This document shows, piece by piece, positions 39,560 through 50,625 of a DNA stretch of 64,000 nt. Made by a program: the position numbers and the translations under genes. The first letter of the stretch is position 1. Every line of letters starts with the position of its first letter. The notes below the pieces were generated by a model, which was not told where the DNA came from, did no database searches, and was given only the letters and a program-made list of their open reading frames with translations. Origin of the DNA: CAVWQV01 sp963757115 (GTDB lineage Bacteria; Pseudomonadota; Alphaproteobacteria; Acetobacterales; Acetobacteraceae); NCBI GenBank assembly GCA_963757115.1, contig CAVWQV010000008.1, forward strand, positions 62,001 to 126,000. Reading direction: 5' to 3'.

Positions 39560-39964
39560 CTAGCAGTGCTGCTCTTGAGGAATCAGAGTTTGTCTCTGCT
39601 CGCTCCAAAGCAGCGGGAACGGCTGCATCAGCCGAGGCAAGCTGAGCTCCGGCATCCGCCCATCCAGGATGGCTTCCACCATGTCGGGCGCGAGTAAGGT
39701 GAGCAGCAGAACGCGGCCGAGATAGCCGCGATCGATCCGCTCGGCGACCGCCATCTCGCTGATCGAGGCGTAGGTGCCGTTCTCAAGCAGGCGCTTCCAT
39801 CGAAATGCGCGAGCCAGCGCTTTCACCAGCGTGGGGTCGGCTCGGCTACGGTGCGGGACCATGTGCGCTAGGCTGCCATCAGGTGTGGCGATGACCTTGC
39901 GCCCGCCCCGTTGGCGGATCGCGAGCGGGACACGAACGGTCAGCGACTGCGAGGTGGCACTCAT
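39560..39964 (-). CDS. HTH-containing protein found with serine recombinases
   Basis: Protein of 134 aa. The core LVKALARAFRWKRLLENGTY, then SISEMAVAERIDRGYLGRVL, looks like a small DNA-binding domain; the ending LAPDMVEAILDGRMPEL is typical of short proteins encoded right after large serine recombinases. The ATG overlaps the recombinase stop (ATGA at 39961-39964), which supports that pairing. A role in DNA binding or recombination control is inferred. The upstream recombinase is broken, so this gene may now lack its partner. Confidence 0.65.
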   Translation of the reverse strand: MSATSQSLTVRVPLAIRQRGGRKVIATPDGSLAHMVPHRSRADPTLVKALARAFRWKRLLENGTYASISEMAVAERIDRGYLGRVLLLTLLAPDMVEAILDGRMPELSLPRLMQPFPLLWSEQRQTLIPQEQHC

Positions 39965-40475
39965 GCCGCGTCCCTCGCACTTTCGGGCCCCATGCCGCTC
40001 AGCTCGTGCACTAGACTGGTAAGCCCCGCGACCCGGAGCCGGATGTCCGCGCCGTCTGGACCAACCTCCACCCGCTCGACCAGGAGCCGGACGATGCGAG
40101 CCTGCTCAGCCGGGAACCGTTCCTCCCACAGTGGATCAGACTGCTCGAGCGCCTGGCGAACTTCGGTCTCGGTCAGGTCGGGCACCTCGGCTCGTGCAGC
40201 GCGCCAGGTGCCGACGATGATCTCCGGCTGCCGCAGCAAGGCCAGCAGCTCGTCCACTACGGCGCCCGCGATCTCGGGTGCGGATATCCGGCGCACGATC
40301 ATCCGTCGTTCTGGACTTTCTTCAGAACCGACTTGCTCGCGTAGTATCGGTGGAGTCGCCCACGGCGCCGGGTGTGCGCGGGCGACATCGCCCGTTTCCG
40401 AAGACCAGGCCGCGCAGCAACGCCGGTGCGTGGCTTCGATTGCGACTGGCCCGAGCGCGCAGCCTCTGCTGCAGG
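39961..40475 (-). pseudogene. Truncated large serine recombinase (C-terminal part, frameshifted)
   Basis: Only the C-terminal third is present. In order there are LLRGLVFG, then in another frame AMSPAHTRRRGRLHRYYASK, then in a third frame RRISAPEIAGAVVDELLALL and FPAEQARIVRLLVERVEV. These match the zinc-ribbon/recombinase region of large serine recombinases. The N-terminal catalytic resolvase domain with its Ser is missing. Two frame changes within 200 bp plus the missing domain mark it as a remnant. Confidence 0.7.
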
Positions 40476-40637
40476 ATGGCGGGTGTCGCGATCCGATGAG
40501 AAGGGAATGACTCTTGCACCCGTCACTCGGCCGCCCCGCGGACCAAAGCGCGGCGGCTAGTCTTGAGGGATGCTCTGGATGCGGGCCCATGCTTGCGAAT
40601 ATTGGTCCCCCCGTGGTCCCCCATGCGGGGAGGGGGG

Positions 40638-40711
<74 letters not shown>

Positions 40712-40715
40712 TCGG

Positions 40716-40795
40716 CGGCATAGTTCCCGGGCGTCCCCGGGCTGGCATAGTTCCCGGCGTGCCCACAGTTCCCGGGCCGGCATTGCCGGGCCGGC
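40716..40795. repeat. GC-rich imperfect repeats between 5S rRNA and tRNA-fMet
   Basis: Two copies of GGCATAGTTCCCGG about 27 bp apart, a third partial copy (ACAGTTCCCGGG), then the palindromic GGGCCGGCATTGCCGGGCC. They may act in rRNA processing or be simple spacer repeats. Confidence 0.6.
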
Positions 40796-40871
40796 CTAAC
40801 CGCCGGCATTCAGGCGATGTTTCCACCCAAGGCGGTGCCGAGGGCGGGATCGCCTAGCCTGGGCGGGATGA

Positions 40872-40966
40872 TCTGGCGGCGACCTACTCTCCCGCGCCTT
40901 GAGGCGCAGTGACCATGGGCGCTGGGGCGTTTCACGGCCGAGTTCGGGATCGCGCCGACCGCCAGC
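40872..40966 (-). rRNA. 5S rRNA, apparently about 20 nt short
   Basis: On the minus strand the 3-prime half is classic (CCCGAACTCGGCCGTGAAAC, then GGGAGAGTAGGTCGCCGCC). The ends CTGGCGG and CCGCCAG pair as helix I. Between helix I and the CCGAACTC loop there are only about 11 nt, where about 31 are expected, so part of the helix II/III region is missing. It is either a local assembly loss or a defective copy. No 23S rRNA lies upstream in the window. Confidence 0.8.
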
Positions 40967-41065
40967 GTTCTGCGGCAGTTTGGTTCCGCTCTGGTTCCGT
41001 GTTATTTGGCGCTTGAAAGCGGCCCCACCAAACGGACCATAAGCCTCTGGCAAAACTACGATGTT

Positions 41066-41116
41066 TGGAGCGGGCGAAGGGATTCGAACCCTCGACCCCA
41101 ACCTTGGCAAGATTGG
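41066..41116 (-). other. 3-prime fragment of a tRNA-Gly (GCC) gene, possible attachment site
   Basis: The minus strand reads from the anticodon stem (CTTGCCAAGGTTGG) through the T arm (GAGGGTTCGAATCCC) to CGCCCGCTCCA. The D arm and 5-prime acceptor are absent; unrelated sequence follows at higher coordinates. Tyrosine integrases often cross over in tRNA anticodon or T loops and leave such fragments. It lies at the left edge of the integrase module. Confidence 0.75.
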
Positions 41117-41761
41117 CGTTCCCTTGCACGGGGAGGGCGGCCGGCGGCAAGCCGGGCGACGGCATCGGTCAGAAATCGGGCGGGTACGAGCGGGGCGCGC
41201 CACCCATCTGCACGAGGACCGCTGCCCGGCCGGCCATGGCCGTCACCAAGAGGGTTTCATCTATCAGGTGTTTGCCGCCGAGGATGGAGCCGTAGGGCAG
41301 CGCCATGGCGCATTCCGCTACATTTTTATGCGTCAACACGGGCGGCTTGGCGCGCTTGCGCCGCTTGGGCGGAGGCGGACGGGGTGGCAACCAGCCATGA
41401 TGCAGGCGGCAGTCCGGCCCTGCGTCGGACCAGCCCCCGCCGAGACTATATCGAGCGCGCGGTCGCGATGCACCCCGATCGTTTTTCTCCGACCCCCGTG
41501 TCATTCCCCTGACACCGGCGACAACGGTGCCAGCGGCGGTTCTAGGGGCCTTTCTGAGTGCGACACATCGTTGACACCGGCGTGACAGCGGCGGGCGGGC
41601 GTCCCGCGAACAAATGCTCCCGCGAGCTTTTGTTCATTCGCCCGGCGGGGGCGCTTCCCACTGTCATCCCGCTGTCAAGCCGGTGGCACCCGAGAAAGGC
41701 CCGCATAACCGCCGTTGTCGCCATTGTCGCCGGTGTCCGGGGTGTTACCGGAGTCCGGAAA
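41117..41761. other. 645-bp segment of the integrase module without a convincing gene
   Basis: Lies between the tRNA-Gly fragment and the replication gene. A minus-strand frame at 41169-41504 (containing SILGGKHLIDETLLVTAMAG) could code for a small protein but lacks family support. The strings GACACCGGCGACAACG (about 41510) and, inverted, CATTGTCGCCGGTGTC (about 41720) form a loose inverted pair of unknown meaning. Confidence 0.35.
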
Positions 41762-44296
41762 TCAAACGCGAGCATTCCACGCTTCCCAAAGCGCGGGATT
41801 GATTGGATAGGAGGCGCGGGCGCGGTTCATGCCACCGATCGGTGAACAGGGCAGCAACCACCCCGCTGCGATCAGCTCCTTGCATGCGGCGTGGATGCGA
41901 TCGGCCTGTCGCAAGCCGGCCAGCCGGACCTTGCGCTGCATATTCCGGACGTGGATCTCGGTTGGGCGCGGGGTGGTCTGCACGATCCATTTTGCCAAGG
42001 TCGCCACCTCGTCGTCGCCGCGCGGGGTTTCGGCGTCCGCGTAGGTTCGCTCGGCCATCGGCAGCAGGTAGTCCGTGACCAGACGGAGCGCGGCGTGGAA
42101 CGTGTTGAGCGAGATGACGGTAGGCGGGCCGGCATTGAAGGGATCGCAATCCTTGGCGGCCCAGCGGAGGAACTCGATCACCAACGACAATCGCATTACC
42201 AGCCCGCGGCCCTTGGCGTAGGCGGAATTGAGCAGCCCCACCGAGTCCTTCTGTCGCTTCGTCACGGCGCGCGCGAAGCGGATGAGGAGCGGCTGGGCTT
42301 CCGCGGCCAACGGAACCAACTTCGGGCGAAGTCCGCCTCCAGGGGCGGGGTTGGCCTCCATTTCCAACTCGCGCAGGCGGTCCAACATCTTGGTGGCTTG
42401 CTCGGTATCCGGCGGGGTGGTCGCGAGATCGAAATCCACCGGATCGGGCCAGAAGAAAATGAACCGGGCCATCAGCCCGTCATCCACCTCGCCCTTCAGG
42501 AGCGAGGCCAGCCGGCTCGGCTGGATGGTGCCGAACCATGAGCACGTCATGCGCGGGACATCGATGGGCTCGGGGTGCTTCACCCGTTCTACCCTATGGG
42601 GCCGCCCGCCAAAGGTCTCGAGCCAGAATTGCCGCCCGGTCTCGCTGTACTGGTTCATTCCCATCAGGAAGGCGGCCAACTCGTCCCGGGCCATCAGCAG
42701 GCCCTTCGGCGCCGATTGCGCGAGCAGCAGCGCGACCTTTTCAACCGTTACATCGCTTTGCCGCAGCCGCGGCTTCTGCGGTTCCGGGCCGGGATCGGCA
42801 TCGTCCGGCTTGTTCGGCGGGGGGAGGCCTTTTTTGACCGCGGTGGCTACGTCGTCCTCCCACTGTTCCTTCCGAGCTTTGAGGATCTCGGCCGTGCTGC
42901 TCCATTGTCGGTGCTGATCGGGGAACTCGCGCGCCATGCGCCGCTCAAGCTCGGGTACGATCTCGCCGAAGATCGCATCCCCGCCGGGCGACTTGCCCGA
43001 TCCGGAATCGCCGATGGACGCCACCCACAGCGTCGGCGGTTCCTTCCATGCGGCGCCGGCTTGCACCCACCTTGAATTGCCGATCAGCGCGCTTGCCGTC
43101 GCCAGCAGCGGGGCGACCACGTAATCAACCGGGCAACTGGCCGCGTCCGCGGTGGTGCGAACCCACTCCGCCCATTCGTCACCCAGCACGTCCAACGGAA
43201 AGGCCACCGGCGGGCGGCGGTTGCGCTCCAGTGCCGGAGAGGTCGGGCGGCTCGCTGGGCGGCGGGGGCAGCGGCGTCTGGCTCCACCCGTCCGCTTCGA
43301 GTGCGGCTCCGGCCCCATTCGCCTTGTGGCCGGCGCGGGGACCGGGATCAAAGCCAAACTCGCCGAAGCCCGCCCGCCGGCACTTGTCCGCGAGGTGGAA
43401 CAAGGTGCCCGCGCCGGCCTGGGCGCCGCCGTTACCGTTCCGGCCGAACGAGGCCCACTTGTCGCCGGCCACCTTGGGATCGAACTTGGGGCTCCTCCGC
43501 GAGAACTGCATGAAAAGCTCGAACCCATCCGCGCTCCCGCCGGTGGCGCCATGCAACGCCGCGCCTATCTTGATCCACTTCCCGTAATCGTAGCGTAGTC
43601 CGGGGTGAGGGCATCGAGCGCCGCGGCGATCCGGCCATGCTCGGCGTCCGGCTTGCCCGCGACATGCTCGCCGAAGTCGTGTTGGCCGTTCGCCTTCGGC
43701 GAAGGGGCGCGAATGATCGCGGCGCAACGGTCAAGGTATTCGAGGATCTGCGCCTCGCTTACCGCCGGCAACTCGGCGACGGTGATAACGCCGGGCGCGG
43801 GCGCGTCCTTCCATTCAAGCGGGGCGCCGGTGTCGTGGATGCCGAAGGCGACGAATTGCTGACCGCGGCCGAGCACTTCGATCCGGCATGAGTGCTGCTT
43901 GGAATGATCGGCGCCCTGGATGCTGCGCTTGCTCGGCTCCCCTTCAAGCGCGCGGAAAAGCACGAGCATCCGCGGCGAGTTACGCCGGAAGCGCACCGGC
44001 GCGCGGCCCAACGTCGTCACAGCAAACTCATAGCACCAGCGGGCTATTTCCGGGTCATCGCAATCGATATCGATCGCTTGCAGGCCATCGCATAGAATCC
44101 CGGTGTTCGTGACCGTCAGCACCGCGGGATGGGTGGCCCAAAGCGGCGGATTGCGCCGCGCCTCGTTCTGCCATTTCATGCCGACCGGCCGCTTGCCGGG
44201 CGACGGTCCGGGCGCGTTGCCATCGACAACCGCGACCGGCCTGAAGTTGCAACGCCACAGCGCCGCGCGCTGCTTGGTCGCTTCGTCCGGCGTCAT
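41762..44296 (-). CDS. PrimPol-PriCT-DUF3987 replication protein of the integrated element, two frameshifts
   Basis: About 840 aa after repair. The N-terminal part (MTPDEATKQRAALWRCNF, later GLQAIDIDCDDPEIARWCY with the acidic pair, and SCRIEVLGRGQQFVAFG) is a bifunctional primase-polymerase domain. A PriCT-type segment follows (YDYGKWIKIGAALHGATGG). The C-terminal half is a DUF3987 ATPase-like domain with the P-loop ASIGDSGSGKSPGGDAIF and ARDELAAFLMGMNQY. Frame breaks at about 43585 and 43240 separate the three parts. Such fusions replicate phages, satellites and integrative elements. It lies downstream of the HTH gene on the same strand. Confidence 0.8.
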
Positions 44297-44522
44297 GGCG
44301 CGATTTGCCGGAGCAGCGCACCACTGATGGTAATGATTGCGAGGAGATGTTGGGCCTCATCGAGCATCTGTGATCTCTCCAGACGCCGGGGCGGCGAAGC
44401 CCTACCTGCGGAACGGACCCACGGAGTGCTGCGCCATCGGTGCAACCAATGCCTCAGCAGGTTGCACCCCCCAGGTAGTCCGTTCCGCGTGATGGGGCTT
44501 GGCTCCGCCACGCGGCTTCGTT

Positions 44523-44816
44523 TTAGGGGGTGGCGTGCTGCCTCGATTGCTGGCGTGCCGGCTGGGGTCCCGCTCCTTCGAGCAGAGCCGGCATTCCCAG
44601 TGTTTCCGTTTGAACGGCAGCTTTCGGGGCGCGGGCGAGGAAATCGCGCAGGCTCTCGGCAATGATCACCGTGCGCTTGCCTACCTTACGCGCGTCGATC
44701 TCGCCCAGCTTGATCAGCTCGAAGATACGGGTGCGGGAGATGGCACCGCTGGTCGCCTGCACTGCTGCCGGAATACTGTACGCGAGCGGGCTCCCGGGCT
44801 GGTCCGTCGTGTTCAT
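44523..44816 (-). CDS. Small HTH protein (excisionase/MerR-like)
   Basis: Protein of about 97 aa from the ATG at 44816, which has AAGGGA upstream. The segment TSGAISRTRIFELIKLGEID, then RKVGKRTVIIAESLRDFLA is the winged helix-turn-helix used by excisionases and by regulators of integrative elements. It is encoded between the integrase side and the replication protein, as usual for an excision or replication control protein. Its targets are unknown. Confidence 0.75.
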   Translation of the reverse strand: MNTTDQPGSPLAYSIPAAVQATSGAISRTRIFELIKLGEIDARKVGKRTVIIAESLRDFLARAPKAAVQTETLGMPALLEGAGPQPARQQSRQHATP

Positions 44817-44933
44817 GCTCTTGTATCCCTTGGGATCGTTGAGGACATGCACGAACCTTCCCGAAAGCTTGCCCCGCTTCATCTGAGACAAATGGCCGGA
44901 CGCCTCGGAAGTCTCAGAGAAAAATCGCCGTAA

Positions 44934-45653
44934 TTACCTCCGTGATGGCGGCGCTAGGATGTGAGCAAGCGGCCCTCGGTGACCGCTGACCATCTGCAAC
45001 AAAGATTTGGAGAGGCCGAGTGGCCGTGTGGGATCGTTTATGAGCCGCCGAATGATTGCGTAGCTGGCAAACGGCCCGGTGGGATTGTCCATGAGGCGCT
45101 GGACGCTCGTGAATTCGGGCGCAATTGCGTTCAGCGCCTGCAAGTCCTTGCGCAAGCGAAAAACGTCAATGGGCGGTGCAACAGGAACCTGAGGTCGGTG
45201 GTACTGGCGCGCTACCTCTTGCAGCAGCCGGGGACCGTGCTGAAGCCAAGCCTGGGTCAGTCGGCGCACGAGAGATGCCTCCGCTGAATTGGATCGTGTG
45301 GTTTCTGCCTTCCCGATTTCACTGCGCGCCACCTTCACGGCGGCTCGATGAGGCTTCCAGTGTCGATTGGCGTGCAGCAGGGCCGCCATTTGCCGCAGCA
45401 ACGCATCGCTACGTGCGATGCGGGGACGCCCCTTCGGTTTCGCCGCAAGCGCCTGGACGATTCGATTCAGCCCAGCCTCGCCAACAGTGGTGAGCACGTG
45501 CGCAACGGCTTCCTTTTCCTGCGCCGACAACCGTTGCAGCTTGGCGGCAAGCGCCAGCGGCACCTTCGAAGGATTATCGTCCACCCGCGATTGCGCGGTG
45601 TCTTGCTCGGGTTTGTCGGCGGATGTGGTAGGCTTCTGCTCGGTCCCGTTCAT
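44934..45653 (-). CDS. Hypothetical protein of the integrated element
   Basis: I do not recognise this 239-aa protein. It starts at the ATG at 45653 (GGAG eight bases upstream) with a charged, probably disordered N-terminus (EQKPTTSADKPEQDTAQSR). A helical region follows (LQRLSAQEKEAVAHVLTTVG, then KGRPRIARSDALLRQMAALL). The rest is rich in Arg and Leu and ends with PLAHILAPPSRR. No membrane segments. The GRPR-type basic stretch hints at DNA contact, which is weak evidence. Confidence 0.6.
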   Translation of the reverse strand: MNGTEQKPTTSADKPEQDTAQSRVDDNPSKVPLALAAKLQRLSAQEKEAVAHVLTTVGEAGLNRIVQALAAKPKGRPRIARSDALLRQMAALLHANRHWKPHRAAVKVARSEIGKAETTRSNSAEASLVRRLTQAWLQHGPRLLQEVARQYHRPQVPVAPPIDVFRLRKDLQALNAIAPEFTSVQRLMDNPTGPFASYAIIRRLINDPTRPLGLSKSLLQMVSGHRGPLAHILAPPSRR

Positions 45654-45782
45654 GTCGTTCTCCAACGTCTTTCGGGACCACGGCGGGCGGGGATTGAGAC
45701 CCCGCTCGCCACCCCTGCCGATGCTAGCTACCAGGAACCGCCCGGCGCGGATCAGTCCAGCCGGCCGCGGGAGCGCAGTGCA

Positions 45783-47069
45783 TCAGCCGGGCGGGCGCAG
45801 AGGCACCACTGTAACGTCGGTGGGCACGATACCCATCCCGCCCGCATGTTCGCGGATCGTTGTAGTAACGTAACCCGGCGCCAGATGGGCATAATGCCGG
45901 GAGCAAACGGCTTCCGTGTTGCCCAGGGCTGCCGCGATGACTTGCATAGGTATCTTCCGCATTGCCAGCCGGGACGCGTAGGTGTGGCGCAGGATGTGAA
46001 AACTGATGGCCGGGGCAATGCTCGACGCCGCGCACGCCTCGCGGAGCGGACGAAATTGGTGCGACTTGCTCCAAGCTTCCCTATTGGCGCGGGTCAGAAC
46101 CAGCGCAGTCCGCGCCTTACCCGCCGCCTCGCCAGTGAAGAAGCGCACGGCATCGTCAGTGAGCGGAACGGCGCGCGGCTTGCCGGCCTTGGCCTGGCGG
46201 ATATGCAACACAGCGGCGCCCGCGTCGAAGTCGCCCGCCTTGAGCGCCACAAGCTCGCCATACCGGCATCCGGTGAGCAGCGCGGCCGTGACCAGTTTCC
46301 GGAAGTCGGCCGGGCTGGCGTTGACCAGCCGCACGGCTTCCGCATCGGTGAGGTAGCGCACGCGGGGAGCGCCCACGTTGGCGAAGGGCTTGACCCTCCG
46401 CCAGGCGTCGTCGGTGGGCACGCGGCCTTCACGATAAGCAAGGGATAGCGCGGCCTTGAGCACCGTAAGCACACGGTTCGCCGTAGCCCGTCGGGCGCGC
46501 TTGGCATCGGCCGTGTCTGCTTGCCGAATGTTCGGTTTTCTTGCGGTGGATTTCGTGCGGAGGCGAGCAGGGGAGATGGCGAGCTTCTGATGCCATGCTT
46601 TCAGGGTGACGAAGGTGAGATCACCCACCAGCCGGTCCTCCATGGCCGGGAGAATGTGAGCGTCGATCGCCCGCTGAGTGTCCTTGAGCGCCTTGCCGTC
46701 GCGGGCGATGTAGTCGGCCACGTATGCTGACATGGCCTCGCCCACGGTCAGCGGCTCCATCACCCGGCCAGCGTTACGTTCGATGGCGAGGAACCAAGCG
46801 CGCGCCTTGTCCTGGGCCTGCGCGAAGGTCAGAGTGGTTGCCCCATCGGCTTCCATCAGATCATCGGCGGTGCCAACGGCTTCATAGCGGCGCTTGGTTT
46901 CGGGCGCGTAGTGACGTGCCACCCAGGTTCCGGCCTTCCCACCCGCCAGGCGCCGGTAGCCGATGGCCCGGCCCTCTTGGATCGTGCGCCAATACGGTTC
47001 CGCGCGCGGGGTCAGCTTGAGCCGGACCGTCCGGGTTTCCAAACGGTCGTCGCGCGCTTTCCTGGGCAT
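45783..47069 (-). CDS. Tyrosine-type integrase of the integrated element
   Basis: Phage/ICE integrase of about 428 aa. An N-terminal arm-binding region (RTVRLKLTPRAEPYWRTIQE, then RYEAVGTADD) precedes a core-binding domain and the catalytic domain, with Arg in LLTGCRYGELVALKAGD, the HxxR box in SFHILRHTYASRLAM and Tyr in VCSRHYAHLAPGYV. All four key residues are present. The ATG at 47069 is preferred; an in-frame ATG at 47096 is possible. The gene faces away from a tRNA-Glu 3-prime fragment about 130 bp upstream, the usual layout of an integrase beside its attachment site. Confidence 0.9.
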   Translation of the reverse strand: MPRKARDDRLETRTVRLKLTPRAEPYWRTIQEGRAIGYRRLAGGKAGTWVARHYAPETKRRYEAVGTADDLMEADGATTLTFAQAQDKARAWFLAIERNAGRVMEPLTVGEAMSAYVADYIARDGKALKDTQRAIDAHILPAMEDRLVGDLTFVTLKAWHQKLAISPARLRTKSTARKPNIRQADTADAKRARRATANRVLTVLKAALSLAYREGRVPTDDAWRRVKPFANVGAPRVRYLTDAEAVRLVNASPADFRKLVTAALLTGCRYGELVALKAGDFDAGAAVLHIRQAKAGKPRAVPLTDDAVRFFTGEAAGKARTALVLTRANREAWSKSHQFRPLREACAASSIAPAISFHILRHTYASRLAMRKIPMQVIAAALGNTEAVCSRHYAHLAPGYVTTTIREHAGGMGIVPTDVTVVPLRPPG

Positions 47070-47199
47070 CGTCGCACCTGCGTTTGCCTGCGGCATTCAT
47101 ACGGCTTACACGGCATCGAACGCAACCGGACGCCAGCGTACGAGAAATGCGTGGCCGCAGGGACTTACCAATCAAAACGGGACGGCTCCAGACGGGGTT

Positions 47200-47250
47200 T
47201 ACCGCCCTCTCACGGCGGTAACAGGGGTTCGAAATCCCCTACGGGACGGC
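47200..47250 (+). other. 3-prime fragment of a tRNA-Glu (CTC) gene, probable attachment site
   Basis: Reads ACCGCCCTCTCACGGCGGT (anticodon arm), then AACAGGGGTTCGAAATCCCC and TACGGGAC. The expected 5-prime acceptor GTCCCGT and D arm are not upstream. The T loop has one extra A. This is the piece left when an integrase recombines inside tRNA-Glu, and it lies beside the integrase gene. Confidence 0.7.
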
Positions 47251-47548
47251 ATTCGCAAATCATGCCAAGCAGCCATGTAGCGGGGCTTGCTGCCCCGCGT
47301 CCAAGGTGATCAGAGAAGCCGATGCTTGGTCCTAGCTGGCGGTCGGGAACCCCACTCTGACTTTTTTGGCACACTGAAAGTGAATCTGCGCGGCAGGGCG
47401 TCTTTCGGGTTGCCCCGACCAGTCCGCCGCGCCATTCCGTTGCTTTGGAAACCTCGTCCCGTTATTGATCTACGGCTGTCGCCCCGCTTTAACTAGTTCG
47501 AGTTCAGATTGGTGTGCATCCGACCAGCCCGAGGAGAAGACAGCGCCC
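47251..47548. other. Intergenic segment right of the attachment site
   Basis: Contains the hairpin CGGGGCTTGCTGCCCCG at 47281-47297 without a T run. The rest has no recognised gene; it probably holds the promoter of the export lipoprotein gene. Confidence 0.4.
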
Positions 47549-48140
47549 GTGCCTCCGCATCCCGATCGAAAGGCGTTTGGCCTGACGCTTTCCCGCCGCG
47601 CCCTTATTGGTTCGACGCTGCTGGCCGCGTCATGCGCCCCCGGCCGGAATCTACCCCCCTTGCCGCGTGCGTCGGATACGGCTTACCGGCTCGGGCCCGG
47701 CGACCAGATACGCATCATAACGTTCGGCGAACAGCAGCTAACCGGCGATTTCCGGGTCAGTGACGGCGGGACGGTATCGGTCCCATTGATCGGAACGGTC
47801 AGGGCTGCCGGACTGACATCCCGCCAAATGGCTGACACGATCTCGGCCGAACTCAAGAGTTCGAAAGCTTTTTCAGGATCCGAGCGTGGTGGTCGAAGTG
47901 ATCGCCTATCGTCCGGTGTTCATCCTGGGCGAAGTAAGCAAGCCGGGACAGTATCCATTCCAGCCGGGGATGACCGTGTTGACTGCAGTGGCCGTCGCGG
48001 GTGGCTTCACCTACCGGGCTGTCGAAGACTACGCGTCCGTACTTCGCAATACGGGCGACAAGCCGGTCGAGGGTCGCGCGGTCGGAGCGACATTGCTTGC
48101 CCCTGGGGACGTCGTCACTATTTACGAGCGCGTGTTCTAG
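47549..48140 (+). CDS. Polysaccharide export lipoprotein (Wza/BexD family), one frameshift
   Basis: Outer-membrane auxiliary protein of about 195 aa for capsule or exopolysaccharide export. The likely start is GTG 47549 with GAGGAGA upstream. The signal LSRRALIGSTLLAASCAP has a lipobox ending in Cys. The Poly_export domain has the typical YRLGPGDQIRIITFGEQQL and GTVSVPLIGTVRAAGL. At about 47870 one extra A breaks the frame; repaired it continues LFQDPSVVVEV, then VIAYRPVFILGEVSKPGQY (SLBB segment). It is short for Wza, closer to the small GumB/ExoF-like members. Other export genes are not in the window. Confidence 0.82.
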
Positions 48141-48605
48141 GCTCGGCCGTTCCGTCCGCCCGCTTCCTCAACAGCACCGCTCGCAGCTGAACGAACGGCC
48201 TCCGATCTAGCCGGACCCGAACGCGTTCGCCATTTTCCGGCGTTCATTGATCGACAGCTAGTTCGAACCGTCGTTGCGCGGTTAGGTTGTCGGTTTCCTT
48301 TACATGCTTCCCGATTTGAAGTCGCTAACAGGTTGTAAATGCCCCTTTTTGGCGCTGGCATAGAATATGCGAGGTCCTGGCCATTACACCCTGGCAGAAC
48401 AGCAGCATATGTTCACTTTTAACTTCCGTCCGCTGACCGAGTTTAGTGCTCCGTTCTACGGGACGGCGCATACGGACGAGCCGAATTCCGCCACATGCGG
48501 TAGCAAGTCATCCCCCTTGTTCGCCCGTCACGCGCAATGGCCTTCGAAGCAGCGTGGGCTGGGTTCCCATCCAGAACGCATCTGCACCGCACTGGGGTCG
48601 CGCTG
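48141..48605. other. 465-bp intergenic region upstream of glmS
   Basis: No convincing gene. The stretch 48290-48370 is relatively AT-rich (GGTTGTAAATGCCCCTTTTT and AGAATATGCG) and is the best place for a glmS promoter. I cannot recognise a glmS ribozyme core here, as expected outside Gram-positives. Confidence 0.4.
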
Positions 48606-50429
<1,824 letters not shown>

Positions 50430-50625
50430 GACATGTCGGCGCGATTGCAACATCCTGGATTGACGACGGTCGTTGCGAGATCACATACAGACGCAAAATT
50501 GAGACCAACAAAGAGTGTTAGCATCGGGCCTCAATCTCATTCTTGTTCAGGCCCTCCCCGAACCAGGAAAACCTGGTCGTCGCTCCTGATTTCTATTCAC
50601 CAATTCAAGCGTGTCGGAGGCATAG

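Noticed and set aside
41066..41140. Intact tRNA-Gly gene
   Set aside because: The 5-prime acceptor strand and D arm are missing; only the part from the anticodon stem to CCA is present.
47160..47250. Intact tRNA-Glu gene
   Set aside because: No GTCCCGT acceptor strand upstream to pair with ACGGGAC; the T loop has an extra A.
48290..48400. Sigma-54 promoter upstream of glmS
   Set aside because: GG and GC elements do not have the fixed -24/-12 spacing; an ordinary promoter is more likely but cannot be pinned down.
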